Numbered from the stretch's first letter, positions 33,339 through 43,179 are shown. The stretch: 64,000 bases of DNA from Pseudorhodoferax sp. Leaf265 (GCF_001422365.1 NZ_LMMT01000002.1:179360-243359), one strand, 5' to 3'. Numbers and translations: made by a program. Notes: generated from the letters alone by a model not told the origin.

Positions 33339-34466
33339 ATGGACGCTGCTTCCCCGTCATCACCGCACATCGCTGCCTCCGGGCAGGGCGACGACCGCCA
33401 GGCCGTGCTGACGGGCCGCTGGACGGCTTCCGACCTGGCGGGCGGCGACCACCTGGGCCGCGTGCGCCAGGCCCTGGCCGCGCTGCCGGCCACGGCCGGC
33501 TGGGACCTGCAGCAGATCGAGCGGCTGGACCACCTGGGCGCGCAGCTGCTCTGGAACCACTGGGGCCGCCAATGGCCGGCACGGCTGGCGCTGCTGCCCG
33601 AGCAGCGCAGCATGCTGGAGCGCGTGGCCGAATTCAGCTGCGCGCGCAAGGTCGAAGCGGACGGCAGCTTCGCGCAGACCATCGACACGCTGGGCGCCAG
33701 CGTGCTGCGCGGGCTGGGCCAGCTCAAGAGCGGCGTGCGCCTGATCGGCCAGCTCGCGCTGGACGGCCTGCGCTTCGCGCGCCGGCCGCAGTACGGCCCC
33801 TGGCGCGACATCTCGGGCCACCTGTACCAGATGGGCGCGATGGCCCTGCCCATCACGGCCCTGGTCGGCGCGCTGATCGGCGTGGTGCTGGCCTACCTGA
33901 CGGCACTGCAGCTGCGCCAGTTCGGCGCCGAGTCCTTCATCGTCAACATCCTGGGCGTCTCGCTGGTGCGCGAGCTCGGGCCCATGCTGGCCGCCATCCT
34001 TGTGGCCGGGCGTTCGGGCTCGGCCATCACGGCGCAGATCGGCGTGATGCGCGTGACCGAGGAGCTGGACGCCATGCGCGTGATGGGCATCGCGCACGGC
34101 TTTCGGCTGGTGCTGCCGCGCGCCATCGCGCTGGCCATCGCCATGCCGCTGATCGCCACCTGGACCACGCTGGCCGGGATGGCGGGCGGCATGCTCGCGG
34201 CCGACCTCGCGCTGGGCATCACGCCGGCCTATTTCGTGGGCGCGCTGCCCGATGCGGTGAGCGCGGCCAACCTCTCCCTGGCGGTCAGCAAGTCGGTCGT
34301 GTTCGGCATCCTGATCGCCTTGATCGGCTGCCACTACGGCCTGCGCGTGAAGCCCAACACCGAGAGCCTGGGGCAGGGGACGACGGCCTCGGTGGTCTCG
34401 GCCATCACGGCCGTGATCCTGGTCGACGCGCTGTTCGCGGTGGTTTTCCGCAGCGTCGGCATATGA
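33339..34466 (+). CDS. mlaE: MlaE-type permease with N-terminal STAS-like domain
   Basis: A 375-residue permease of a phospholipid ABC transporter. Residues about 20-100 form a STAS-like domain (GWDLQQIERLDHLGAQLLW); residues about 110-375 are the MlaE membrane domain with the signature VSLVRELGPMLAAILVAGRSGSAITAQIG and EELDAMRVMGI. The start is uncertain: ATG 33294 would add 15 residues; I chose 33339 as giving a family-like length. It overlaps the ATPase gene by ATGA. The fused STAS domain replaces a separate MlaB protein, as is common for this branch. Confidence 0.92.
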   Translation: MDAASPSSPHIAASGQGDDRQAVLTGRWTASDLAGGDHLGRVRQALAALPATAGWDLQQIERLDHLGAQLLWNHWGRQWPARLALLPEQRSMLERVAEFSCARKVEADGSFAQTIDTLGASVLRGLGQLKSGVRLIGQLALDGLRFARRPQYGPWRDISGHLYQMGAMALPITALVGALIGVVLAYLTALQLRQFGAESFIVNILGVSLVRELGPMLAAILVAGRSGSAITAQIGVMRVTEELDAMRVMGIAHGFRLVLPRAIALAIAMPLIATWTTLAGMAGGMLAADLALGITPAYFVGALPDAVSAANLSLAVSKSVVFGILIALIGCHYGLRVKPNTESLGQGTTASVVSAITAVILVDALFAVVFRSVGI

Positions 34467-35272
34467 GTTCCGAGGACGTCGTCTCCATCCAGGGGCTGTG
34501 GACCGCCTTCGGCCAAGGCCGCGACCAGGTCGTGATCCATAAGGACCTGGAACTGTCGATCCGCGCCGGCGAGGTGGTCTCGCTGGTCGGCGGCTCGGGT
34601 ACCGGCAAGACCGTTCTCTTGCGCCAGATGCTGGGGCTGGAGAAGCCCTACCGCGGCGAGGTCACGGTGCTGGGCGAGCCGGCCGCACAGCTGGGCCGGC
34701 GCGGCGCCGCCAGCCGCGTGGGCATGCTGTTCCAGCAGGGCGCGCTGTTCTCGGCCTTCAGCGTGCTCGACAACATCGCGTTTCCGCTGCGCGAGCTGCG
34801 CCGCCTGCCCGACGAGCTGGTCTACGACACCGCACTGGTCAAGCTGCAGATGGTGGGCCTGGGCCCGCAGCACGCCGGCAAGATGCCGGCCGACCTCTCG
34901 GGTGGCATGGTCAAGCGCGTGGCCCTGGCACGTGCGCTGGCCATGGACCCACCGCTGCTGCTGCTGGACGAGCCCACGGCCGGGCTGGACCCGCACGGCT
35001 CGGACGAGTTCGTCGAGCTGCTGCGCTCGCTGCACCGCGAACTGAACCTGACCGTGGTGATGGTCACGCACGACCTGGACACGCTGTTCGCACTGTCCAG
35101 CCGCGTGCTGGTGCTGGCCGAAAAGCGCGTGCTCGTGCACGGCACGCCGCAGGAGGTGGCCGCCTACGAGCACCCCTTCGTGCGCGACTTCTTCCAGGGC
35201 GAACGCGGCCGCCGCGCCATGACGCCGATCGGGCGCATCGTGCCCGCGCCGGTGTCCACCGAAAAGGATTGA
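34463..35272 (+). CDS. mlaF: MlaF-type ABC transporter ATPase
   Basis: A 269-residue ATPase that powers the MCE lipid transporter. Seen: Walker A GGSGTGKT (about residues 44-51), Q-loop FQQGALFSAFSV, signature LSGGMVKRVALARAL, Walker B LLLLDEPTAGLDP and the switch histidine in VTHD. The LSGGM form is usual for MlaF/Ttg2A. It overlaps both neighbours in the operon (ATGA with the permease; 1 bp from the MCE gene). It might also serve the ATPase-less permease at 18.9 kb, but that is speculation. Confidence 0.95.
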   Translation: MSSEDVVSIQGLWTAFGQGRDQVVIHKDLELSIRAGEVVSLVGGSGTGKTVLLRQMLGLEKPYRGEVTVLGEPAAQLGRRGAASRVGMLFQQGALFSAFSVLDNIAFPLRELRRLPDELVYDTALVKLQMVGLGPQHAGKMPADLSGGMVKRVALARALAMDPPLLLLDEPTAGLDPHGSDEFVELLRSLHRELNLTVVMVTHDLDTLFALSSRVLVLAEKRVLVHGTPQEVAAYEHPFVRDFFQGERGRRAMTPIGRIVPAPVSTEKD

Positions 35273-35273
35273 G

Positions 35274-36278
35274 ATGGAAAACAAAGCCCACGCCATGGCC
35301 GCCGGCATCTTCGTGCTGGTGGTCTCCGCATTGCTGATCGCGCTCGCGGTCTGGCTCGGCCGCGAGAGCGGCAGCAGCCACACCTACGAGCTGTCCACCA
35401 GTGACACCGTGACCGGCCTGCAGCCGCAGGCGCCGGTGCGTTACAAGGGCGTGGCCGTGGGCAAGGTCACCTTCATCGGCTTCGACCCCGACGTGCCCGG
35501 CAACATCGTGATCCGCCTCACGGTGGACGACACCACGCCGCTGTCGCCCAGCACCTTCGCCACGCTGAGCTACCAGGGCATCACCGGGCTGGCCTTCGTG
35601 CAGCTGGACGATTCCGGCGAGACCGCGCAACCGCTGCCGGCCGGTGCCAGCGGCGTGCCGCGCCTGCCGCTCAAGAACTCACGCCTGGGCGAGCTGACCG
35701 ACCAGGCGCCGGAGCTGCTGGCCAAGGTGCAGCAGGCGCTGGACAGCGTGAACAAGATGCTGGGCGAGCAGAACCAGAAGAAGGTCGGCGCCGTGCTCGA
35801 CAACACGGCCGTGGCGACCGAACGCATCGCTGCCGTGGCGCAGAACGTCAACCAGCTCGTCGTGCAGCTGGACAGCACGCTGCGCCAGCGCGTGGACCCG
35901 GCGCTGGCCCAGGTGCCGGGCATGGCGCAGGAGCTCACGCGCAGCCTGCAGGCGGTGCGCACGGCGGCCGACGACGTGGCCCGCATGTCCACCAACATCG
36001 ACAAGACCGCCGACCGGCTGAACCAGAAGGACGGCCCGCTGGACCGCCTGGCCGAAGGCACGGCCGCGCTGTCGCGCGTGGCCGAGACCTTCGGCGCCGC
36101 CACGCTGCCGCGCGTGAACCGTGTGAGCGAGGACGCCTCCCGCGCGGCGCGCCAGCTGAGCCGCACCGTCAACGGCATCAACGACAACCCGCAGTCGCTG
36201 ATCTTCGGCAGCGGCAATGTTCCACCGGGGCCGGGCGAAGCCGGCTTCGCGCCACCCGCCGCCGCAGGAGCCAGATGA
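35274..36278 (+). CDS. mlaD: MlaD-type MCE domain protein
   Basis: A 334-residue MCE protein with one N-terminal membrane helix (about residues 8-28), an MCE domain (about 40-120; TVTGLQPQAPVRYKGVAVG, and YQGITGLAFVQL) and a long helical C-terminal region (about 150-300). It forms a hexameric ring carrying lipids through the periplasm. The Mla-type partners up- and downstream support this. It overlaps the lipoprotein gene by ATGA. Its helical tail is longer than in E. coli MlaD and closer to PqiB/LetB-like tunnels or to Mycobacterium-style Mce tails. Confidence 0.93.
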   Translation: MENKAHAMAAGIFVLVVSALLIALAVWLGRESGSSHTYELSTSDTVTGLQPQAPVRYKGVAVGKVTFIGFDPDVPGNIVIRLTVDDTTPLSPSTFATLSYQGITGLAFVQLDDSGETAQPLPAGASGVPRLPLKNSRLGELTDQAPELLAKVQQALDSVNKMLGEQNQKKVGAVLDNTAVATERIAAVAQNVNQLVVQLDSTLRQRVDPALAQVPGMAQELTRSLQAVRTAADDVARMSTNIDKTADRLNQKDGPLDRLAEGTAALSRVAETFGAATLPRVNRVSEDASRAARQLSRTVNGINDNPQSLIFGSGNVPPGPGEAGFAPPAAAGAR

Positions 36279-36919
36279 TGGGCCGCACCGCATTGCTTTC
36301 CCCCTTGTTGCTGGCCGCGTTGCTGGCCGGCTGTTCGGCACTGCCCGACAAGCCGACGCGCCCCGCGCAGTACGACTTCGGCCCCGGCCCGGTCGCCGAT
36401 GCGCCCACGGACCGCCGTGCTCCGCTGGCGCCTTTGGCCCTGGACGAGGTCGAGGCCGCAGGCCCGCTCGAGGCCGGCACGGCCGTGCTGTACCGGCTGG
36501 GCTATGCCGATGCGCAGCAGCTGCGCCCTTATGCCCAGGCGCGCTGGAGCATGCCGCCCGCGCAACTGGTGCGCCAGCGCCTGCGCGAGCAGCTGGGCCA
36601 GCGCCGCACCGTCGTGGGTGCCGGCGAGGGCGCGGCCATGCTGCGCAATGACGGCCGCCAGCCGCTGGTGCTGCGCGTGGAATTGCTGGAATTCAGCCAG
36701 CTGTTCACGGCGCCGGCCCAGAGCGCGGGCCTGATGCGGCTGCGCGCCACGGTGGTCGACAACCTGCCGGCCGGCGAGAAGGTGCTGGCCCAGCGCCAGG
36801 TGATCGTGCAGCGGCCCGCGCCCACGGCCGATGCGGCCGGCGGCGTGCGTGCGCTGGCCGAGGCCACGGACGCGGCGGCGGCGGAGTTGTCGCAGTGGCT
36901 GGAGACGGTGGCGCGGTGA
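36275..36919 (+). CDS. ABC-type transport auxiliary lipoprotein (PqiC-like)
   Basis: A 214-residue lipoprotein with lipobox LLAGC (Cys20 if the first ATG is used; ATG 36278 is an alternative). The domain is the PqiC/ABC-type auxiliary family: YDFGPGP, RLGYADAQQLRPYAQARWSMPPAQLVRQRL, and EAVDAAAAELSQWL-type end. PqiC-like proteins sit in the outer membrane and receive lipid from the MCE channel. It is coupled to mlaD by ATGA and to the next small gene by GTGA, so it belongs to a five-gene operon. Confidence 0.9.
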   Translation: MMGRTALLSPLLLAALLAGCSALPDKPTRPAQYDFGPGPVADAPTDRRAPLAPLALDEVEAAGPLEAGTAVLYRLGYADAQQLRPYAQARWSMPPAQLVRQRLREQLGQRRTVVGAGEGAAMLRNDGRQPLVLRVELLEFSQLFTAPAQSAGLMRLRATVVDNLPAGEKVLAQRQVIVQRPAPTADAAGGVRALAEATDAAAAELSQWLETVAR

Positions 36920-37299
36920 AGCCGGCCGGGCGTTGGGTTCTTACTGCCGCTGCGGCCTGCGCCTGCCTGATCGCGAGGGCGCAGGCACCGGTACCTGCAC
37001 CGGCTGCCTCCGCTGCATCAGCGCCAGCCGCTGCGGAGACCGTACCGGCCATGTCCATCGTCGGCGAATGGCAGGGCCCCTTCCCCGGCACCAAGGTGGT
37101 CAAGCTGATGGACGGCGCGGACGGCGTGGCCTGCTACTTCTACGTGCCTGTGAGCGTGCCGTCCAACACCGTTTGCAACGGCAACGAGGGCTGCAACGTG
37201 CAGTACCCGAGCGGCGTGGGCACGGTGTCCTGCGTCAAGGTGCGCGAGGGCGACAAGGCGCCCGCGAAGGCAGCGGCCAGGCCGGCACCCAGGCGCTGA
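36916..37299 (+). CDS. small exported protein at the end of the MCE operon
   Basis: A 127-residue protein beginning at GTG 36916, overlapping the lipoprotein stop as GTGA. Seen: a signal peptide (cleavage after about residue 23, ARAQA), an Ala/Pro-rich stretch, then a compact domain with MSIVGEWQGPFPGTKVVKLM and three or four cysteines (VACYF, NTVCNGNEGCN, VSCVK) likely to form disulphides in the periplasm, and a Pro/Ala/Lys tail. I do not recognise a family. The operon position suggests a lipid-transport accessory, but a chance location is possible. Confidence 0.75.
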   Translation: MKPAGRWVLTAAAACACLIARAQAPVPAPAASAASAPAAAETVPAMSIVGEWQGPFPGTKVVKLMDGADGVACYFYVPVSVPSNTVCNGNEGCNVQYPSGVGTVSCVKVREGDKAPAKAAARPAPRR

Positions 37300-37313
37300 G
37301 CGGCTCTGGGGCC

Positions 37314-37736
37314 TCAGCGCCGCTGCGCCAGCAATTCCAGATACCCCGTCGCCGGGTCCGCCACCCGGTCGAACTGGTGGGCCGGCAGCAGCCCCAGCAC
37401 GATCTCGGCCGTGGTGCGCACATTGCAACCGGGCATCACGTGGCCCCCCAGCACCTGGCCCTTGGCATCGGCCACGCTGGCATGCAGGTGCAGCCCGCCC
37501 GGCCCCAGCGTGCCGGCCAGGCCCAGCAGTTCCAGCGGGCCGTCGATGCGCGTGCCGGTGGGCGCGTCGGCGTAGCGCAGCATGGCCCGTGTGAGGCTGC
37601 CCACGGCCGAGAGCACGCAGGCCGCGTGCACGGGTTCGGCAGCATGGGCCGCCTGGTCGGCCCACCGCTGCAAGGCCGTGCGCAGGTCGTCGCCGGGCGC
37701 CAGGCGCAGCACCTCGACGCGCAGTTCGGTCGCCAT
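37314..37736 (-). CDS. DUF296/PPC-domain protein
   Basis: A 140-residue single-domain PPC/DUF296 protein, a trimeric fold found alone in bacteria and attached to AT-hooks in plants. Seen: the core VHAACVLSAVGSLTRAML, LELLGLAGTLGPGGLHLHASVADAKG and VLGGHVMPGCNVRTTAE with the conserved histidines that bind metal in some members. No AT-hook is present, so DNA binding is not implied. It starts 2 bp after the HAO stop and ends the five-gene operon, which suggests an enzymatic or structural role in that pathway. Confidence 0.88.
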   Translation of the reverse strand: MATELRVEVLRLAPGDDLRTALQRWADQAAHAAEPVHAACVLSAVGSLTRAMLRYADAPTGTRIDGPLELLGLAGTLGPGGLHLHASVADAKGQVLGGHVMPGCNVRTTAEIVLGLLPAHQFDRVADPATGYLELLAQRR

Positions 37737-37738
37737 GC

Positions 37739-38302
<564 letters not shown>

Positions 38303-39106
38303 CTAGGCGAGGGCGATGGCGGCGCCGCGGTTCAGGATGCCGCGCGCCAGGCTGGCCGGCGCCAGCATCGAGGTCTTGGGATTGTCGGGCAGCACCTGGC
38401 CGGTCACGGCGAAGTCGAAGTGGCCGAACGCGCCTTCGGCATGCAGCACATGGCGGTTGCCCTCGGCCGCCGGGTCGGCCATGAGCCGCACGCGCGTGGC
38501 CTCGAAGCCGGCACCGGCCAGGGCCACGGCGGCGGCCACGTTGGCGTTCTGCGGAAAGCGCAGCGCGGCCTCGCGCGCCGTGCCCTCGTAGAAGACGGTG
38601 GGCGCGGTCAGCGTGTCGAGTGCGCAGAGCTGCTCGGCCGGCGTGCCCTTCCAGGCGCGCGCGGGCTTGTGCGAGAGATAGTCCACCTGCGTGAGACCGG
38701 CCAGCCGCGCGGCCGAGAGGATGTCGAGCGCACCCAGCGCGCCGGCCGGCACCAGCACCTGGGCACGGCCGGCCTGGGCCGCGGCGCGCAGGCGCTGCTC
38801 CAGTGCGGCGTCGGCCAGCGCGCCGACGGCCGCCACCAGCAGATCGGTGCCGGCCGCGAGCACCTCGGCTCCGTGTTGCTGCAGGGCGGCATGGCCCGCG
38901 CATTCGACGACCAGGTCGGGCCGCTGCGCCAGCAAGGCCGCCACCGTCTCCACACGTTCGGCGCCTTCGGGCCAGCCGGCGCCCGCCGGCGTGCCGGGGC
39001 GCTGCAACACGGCCACGCAATGCACGCTGTCGCCGTGGATGGCCAGCATGCGCACGAGAGAACGGCCCATGGCGCCGAAGCCGATCAGGGCGATGCGCTG
39101 TGTCAT
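38303..39106 (-). CDS. nadX: L-aspartate dehydrogenase-like enzyme
   Basis: A 267-residue NAD(P)-dependent enzyme of the aspartate dehydrogenase family, which interconverts aspartate and iminoaspartate/oxaloacetate. Seen: the Rossmann motif GFGAMGRS (residues 9-16), VVECAGHAALQQHG and VGALAD of the family, and the FPQNANVAAAVALAG motif corresponding to the AspDH N-x-N-V signature near the active site. It overlaps the lyase gene by ATGA and precedes HAO by 9 bp. In this context the enzyme may act on an imine or amine intermediate of an N-aromatic pathway instead of feeding NAD synthesis. Confidence 0.88.
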   Translation of the reverse strand: MTQRIALIGFGAMGRSLVRMLAIHGDSVHCVAVLQRPGTPAGAGWPEGAERVETVAALLAQRPDLVVECAGHAALQQHGAEVLAAGTDLLVAAVGALADAALEQRLRAAAQAGRAQVLVPAGALGALDILSAARLAGLTQVDYLSHKPARAWKGTPAEQLCALDTLTAPTVFYEGTAREAALRFPQNANVAAAVALAGAGFEATRVRLMADPAAEGNRHVLHAEGAFGHFDFAVTGQVLPDNPKTSMLAPASLARGILNRGAAIALA

Positions 39107-40077
39107 GCCGCCCCCAGTCCGCTGGCGGCAAAGGCCGCGCGCACCTTGGCGCGCTGGGCGTCGTCCAGGTTTAGCAGCGGCCGGCGCACGGGCCCGCCGA
39201 CCTGGCCCAACTGCTCCAGCCAGTGCTTCTGGAAGGCCTGCGGTGTGCCAGGGGGCCGGCAGGACTTGAGCGCCTGGCGCACGGGTTCCAGGCTGTCGCG
39301 CACGCGGCGCGCACCCACGGCGTCGCCGGCCATCGCCAGCCGCGTGTACTGGTCGATGCGGCGGTCGCCGGCCGTCTGGTAGAGCAGCGGCGGGATCGAG
39401 CACAGGTAGACCTGCCAGTTCAGCTCCAGGATGTTGTCCAGCCATTCCTCCTCGGAGGCGGTGCTGACGATCAGCTCGCCCTCGGTCATGCGCGTGAGCT
39501 CCACGTACATGGGGCGCGGCACGCTGTACTTGATGGCCACGATATTGGGGATGGCGCGCGCGATGCGCGCGCACAGCGCGGGCGACATCAGGTAGCCGGC
39601 GTCCTCGTGGCTCCACATGGCGATGCCGATGTCCACCTGCGCCGCGATGTGTTCGTAGTAGGCGAACACGGTGTCGTCCACGTCGCGGCCGAAGTGCAGC
39701 AGCGGCGCATGCACCACGATGTAGTCGGCGCCGATGGCCTGGGCGTGCCGGGCCAGTTCGACCACGGTGTCGATGTTCTGGTCCGAGCACGACAGGATGG
39801 TGCCGCTGCGGTGGCCGAGCGCGGCCGTCTCCTCCACCGCGATCTCGAAGCTGCGCTTGCGCTCGGCCACCGACATCGAGAAGAACTCGCCCTGCTTGCC
39901 CGAGATGAACAGGCCGCCGATGCCCAGGTCGCCGATCCAGTGGCGCAGGTTGCGGCGCAGGCCGGCCTCGTCGAGCGCCAGGCTGTCGGGAAGGAAGGGC
40001 GTGGGCGCGGCGGCCCAGACGCCGCGCAGGTGTTCGCGCGCATAGGCCTTGGCGTCGCGCGCGCGGTACTTCAGCAT
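39103..40077 (-). CDS. DHDPS-superfamily aldolase/lyase
   Basis: A 324-residue TIM-barrel enzyme of the dihydrodipicolinate synthase / N-acetylneuraminate lyase superfamily. Seen: the Schiff-base lysine Lys183 in IVAIKYS and a Tyr in DYIVVHAP near residue 119. The canonical GTTGE motif near the start is replaced by SGKQGE (residues 59-64), so it is not a lysine-biosynthesis DapA; the wider superfamily includes hydratase-aldolases of aromatic breakdown. It overlaps the hydroxylase gene by 7 bp and the AspDH gene by 4 bp, which argues for one pathway. The substrate is unknown. Confidence 0.85.
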   Translation of the reverse strand: MLKYRARDAKAYAREHLRGVWAAAPTPFLPDSLALDEAGLRRNLRHWIGDLGIGGLFISGKQGEFFSMSVAERKRSFEIAVEETAALGHRSGTILSCSDQNIDTVVELARHAQAIGADYIVVHAPLLHFGRDVDDTVFAYYEHIAAQVDIGIAMWSHEDAGYLMSPALCARIARAIPNIVAIKYSVPRPMYVELTRMTEGELIVSTASEEEWLDNILELNWQVYLCSIPPLLYQTAGDRRIDQYTRLAMAGDAVGARRVRDSLEPVRQALKSCRPPGTPQAFQKHWLEQLGQVGGPVRRPLLNLDDAQRAKVRAAFAASGLGAA

Positions 40078-42251
40078 GGGGTGTCTCCGGTGGTGGCGTG
40101 TTGGATGGCCTGCCAGACCGACGCGGGCGTCATGGGCAGGTCGAGGTGCAGGACGCCCAGGGGCGCGAGCGCGTCCAGCACGGCGCCGCGCAGCGCGGCC
40201 GGCGCGGCGATGGCGCCGGACTCGCCCACGCCCTTGGCGCCCAGCGGGTTGGCATCGGTGGCGCTGGGGCGGCTGCGGTGCACGAGTTCCGGCAGGTCGT
40301 CGGCGCGCGGCACCGCGTAGTCCATCAGCGAGCCGGTCAGCAACTGGCCCTGGGCGTCGTAGTGCATGCGCTCCATGAGGGCCTGGCCCAGGCCCTGGGC
40401 GAAGCCGCCGTGCATCTGGCCTGCGAACAGCAGGGGGTTGACGACCGTGCCGGCGTCGTCGACCCAGAAGGCGCGTTCGGTGCGCACCGCGCCCGTGCGC
40501 GGGTCGACGCTGGCCAGCACGATGCAGCAACCCGCGCTCCAGGCCTCGGCCTGTGCGGTGTGCCGGGTCTCGACGCTGACGGGTTGTGGTGCGGCGGGCA
40601 GGTCGCGCAAGGCTTGCGCGGCGCGTAGCACGGCGCTGCCGCCGATGGCCATGCTGCGGCTGGCCAGCGCGCCGATGCCGGCCGGAGCGCGGTCACTGTC
40701 GCCTTCGACCACCTCGATCTGCTCCGGTGCGATGCCCAGCGCGTCGGCCGCGATCTGCGCGAAGGCCGTCGCATGGCCCTGTCCCTGGGTGCTGCTGCCG
40801 CTGGCCACGGTCACGCGGCCGTCGGGCCAGCGGGTGAGGCGGGCGCTCTCCCAGCCCGTGCCGCAGGGTTCCACATAGAGGTTGATGCCGATGCCCACGC
40901 ACTCGCCGGCGGCGCGTCGGCGTGCCTGGTCGGCGCGCAGCGCGGGCAGGTCGGCAAGCAGGCAGGCGGCGTCGAGCAGGCCAGCGTAGTCGCCCGAGTC
41001 CAGCCACTGGCCGGTCGGCGTGGTCCAGGGCATGGCGCTGGCGGGCACGGTGTTGCGGCGGCGGATCGCCACCGGATCCAGGTTCAACCGGCGTGCGGCC
41101 GCGTCCAAGAGGCCTTCCATGACGAGCGCGGCCTCGGGCCGGCCAGCGCCGCGGTAGATGCCGACGGCGGCCGTGTTGGTCACCACGCCGCGCGCCACGG
41201 TGTCGATGGCGTCGCAGCGGTAGGGGCCGGGCAGCATGCGCGCCGCGTTGAGCGCGGGCACGGGCGTGCTCCAGGTGCTGCGGCAGCCCAGCGCTTACAG
41301 CAGCTCAGCTTCGAGGCCCAGCAGCTGGCCGTCAGCGGCAAAGAAGGCCCGGGCGGCGAGGTGGCCGGCCCGGCCCTGCGGCGCGGAAACGAAGTCTTCC
41401 TCGCGCGTGGCGATCCAGCGCACGGGCGCATCCAGGCGCAGCGCGGCGGCGGCCAGTGCCACCTCCTCCGGGCCCAGCGAGGCCTTGCCGCCGAAGGCGC
41501 CGCCCACGTCGGGCGCGATGGTGCGCACCTGTTCGGGCGCCAGGCCCAGCACCCGGGCCAGCTCCAGCCGCGCGCGGTGCGGCGACTGCAGCGGCGTCCA
41601 GGCCGTGAGTCGGCCGGCCTGCCAGTGCACGAGAAAGCCGCGCGGCTCCAGCGCCATGGGCGCGACGGGCGGGCAGGCGACGCGCAGCTGCACAGCGGCC
41701 GCGGCCCGGGCGCTGGCCCGCGCCAGATCGCCGGCCTGGTGGCGCTGCGCGAAGGCGGTGTTGTCGGGCCAGCCTTCCAGCAGCGGCGCCGCCGTGAGCG
41801 CTTCTTCGGCTGTGGTGCAGGCAGGCAGCGGTGCGTAGTCCACCGCCAGCGCCTCGGCCGCGTCGCGGGCCTGCACCGCCGTGTCGGCCACCACCAGCGC
41901 AATGGGCATGCCCACGCAGAGCACGCGACCGCGCGCCAGCACCGGGGTGCCGAAGGCGCGCACGCCTGGGAACAGGGGGTTGATGGCCAGCTGGCCCAGG
42001 GCCTGCAGGTCTTCGCCTGTCAGGACGAGGCGAACGCCGGGCATGGCACGCAGGTCCGCCAGGTTGGCCAGTGCGATGTGGGCGTGCGCCATGCCGCTGC
42101 GCGCGAATGCGGCGTCCAGGCAGCCCGGCGGTGCGAGGTCGGCCAGGTAGCGGCCCTGGCCGCGCAGCAGGTGCTCGTCCTCCCGTCGTGGGCAAGCGCG
42201 CCCCAGCCAGGGCAGGGGCGTGGTCGACGCGTGGGTTGGGGGCCGCAGCAT
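40071..42251 (-). pseudogene. xanthine dehydrogenase/CoxL-family hydroxylase large subunit with one in-frame TAA
   Basis: Read through, this is a 726-residue molybdenum hydroxylase large subunit (xanthine dehydrogenase/CO dehydrogenase L family), which hydroxylates N-heterocycles or aldehydes. Seen: N-terminal GQGRYLADL, molybdopterin motifs GGAFGGK and GRGAGRPEA-like (YRGAGRPEAA), QGQGHATAFAQIAADALG, and the catalytic Glu in GVGESGAIA. A TAA at 41295-41297 splits it (AEAELL-stop-ALG); both parts are in one frame, so it is a single nonsense change or sequencing error. No small Fe-S or FAD subunit gene is adjacent, which is unusual. It is the first gene of the operon. Confidence 0.82.
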
Positions 42252-42289
42252 GGCCCATAGGGTAGCGGCCTTGCGGCGCCGCCGGGCCG

Positions 42290-42874
42290 TCAGGCGCGTG
42301 CCGTGCGGTGGATGGGTTGGGGCAGCGGCTCGTCCAGCGCCAGGGCCACGCGCGCCAGTCGCGCATCGCCCTGCCGTTCGGGCGAAAAGCCATGGGCGCG
42401 GGCCAGCGTCAGCATGGGCTGGTTGGTGCGCAGCACATCGCCGTAGAGCCGCCGTACGCTGTGCCGGCGCGCCACGCGCACGAGTTGGCGCAGCAGCCTG
42501 CCACCCAGGCCCAGGCCCTGCCAATCGTCGGCCACGGCGAGTGCGAACTCGGCCTGGTCGGGCAGGTCGCCGTCGCAGACATAGCGCGCCTCGCCGACCT
42601 GCTGCGCACGACCGCCGTGTTCGGCGACGGCCAGCAGCGCGACATGCTGGCGAAAGTCGATGTCGGTCAGGTAGGCCGCCATGCCGGGCGGCAGCGCACT
42701 GAGCCCGGTCTGGAAGCGCTGGTAGCGCGACTGCTGCGTGAGCCCGCGTGCCACGAATTCCGAGGCCAGCTGCAGGTCGCCGGGCTGCACGGCGCGCACG
42801 GTCACGGCGCGGCCGTCGGCGAAGTCCCAGCGCGCGCTGGCGTTGCGCTCCGGGCAGGCGAGGGCGGTGTCCAT
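42290..42874 (-). CDS. GNAT acetyltransferase
   Basis: A 194-residue GNAT protein resembling the acetyltransferase domain that is often fused to Pat-type acyl-CoA synthetases. Seen: WDFADGRAVTVRAVQPGD, the LTQQSRYQRF segment, AVADDWQGLGLGGRLLRQLVRVA as the acetyl-CoA loop, and NQPMLTLARAHGF. ATG 42874 is preferred to an upstream in-frame start. It lies 38 bp before the hydroxylase start on the same strand and 16 bp after the DUF2917 gene, so it may share a transcript. The target, probably a protein lysine or a small amine, is not known. Confidence 0.88.
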   Translation of the reverse strand: MDTALACPERNASARWDFADGRAVTVRAVQPGDLQLASEFVARGLTQQSRYQRFQTGLSALPPGMAAYLTDIDFRQHVALLAVAEHGGRAQQVGEARYVCDGDLPDQAEFALAVADDWQGLGLGGRLLRQLVRVARRHSVRRLYGDVLRTNQPMLTLARAHGFSPERQGDARLARVALALDEPLPQPIHRTARA

Positions 42875-42890
42875 GGCCTGGCCCCCCGTG

Positions 42891-43106
42891 TTATTGCAGC
42901 CGGTGCAGTCGGGCAGGCGACAGCGCGTAGACCAGCAGCGCGCCACGCGCCACGGGCGCAAACTGCTCGCCGGGCTCCAGCACGGTGTCCAGCATCTGGT
43001 CGTCCTCGGTGATCCACAGGCTGCCGCTGTCGCAGGCCACGCGGCTGCCTGGCGGCAGCCGCAGCAGGCCGCGCAGGGGCAGTTCGTATTCGGTCAGAGC
43101 ATCCAT
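42891..43106 (-). CDS. DUF2917 small protein
   Basis: A 71-residue protein of the DUF2917 family, common beside LysR regulators in Burkholderiales. Seen: a predicted cupin-like strand set LPLRGLLRLPPGSRVACDSG and SLWITEDDQMLDTVLEPGEQF. I chose ATG 43106, which has GGAG six bases upstream, over ATG 43118. It is divergent from a LysR gene and probably regulated by it. Function unknown. Confidence 0.85.
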   Translation of the reverse strand: MDALTEYELPLRGLLRLPPGSRVACDSGSLWITEDDQMLDTVLEPGEQFAPVARGALLVYALSPARLHRLQ

Positions 43107-43179
43107 GTCGTTCTCCATCACATGCTTCGGTGGAATGAATGTAGAACTTAGAATCCGATCGTTCCAACTGTCGTTTTGA
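43107..43179. promoter_or_regulatory. AT-rich divergent promoter between DUF2917 and LysR
   Basis: This 73-bp spacer is markedly less GC-rich than its surroundings. A -10-like TAGAAT at 43149-43154 with a weak TTCGGT 17 bp upstream could drive the LysR gene. Short interrupted GAAC/GTTC symmetry at 43144-43164 may be part of a LysR site. The evidence is modest. Confidence 0.4.
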
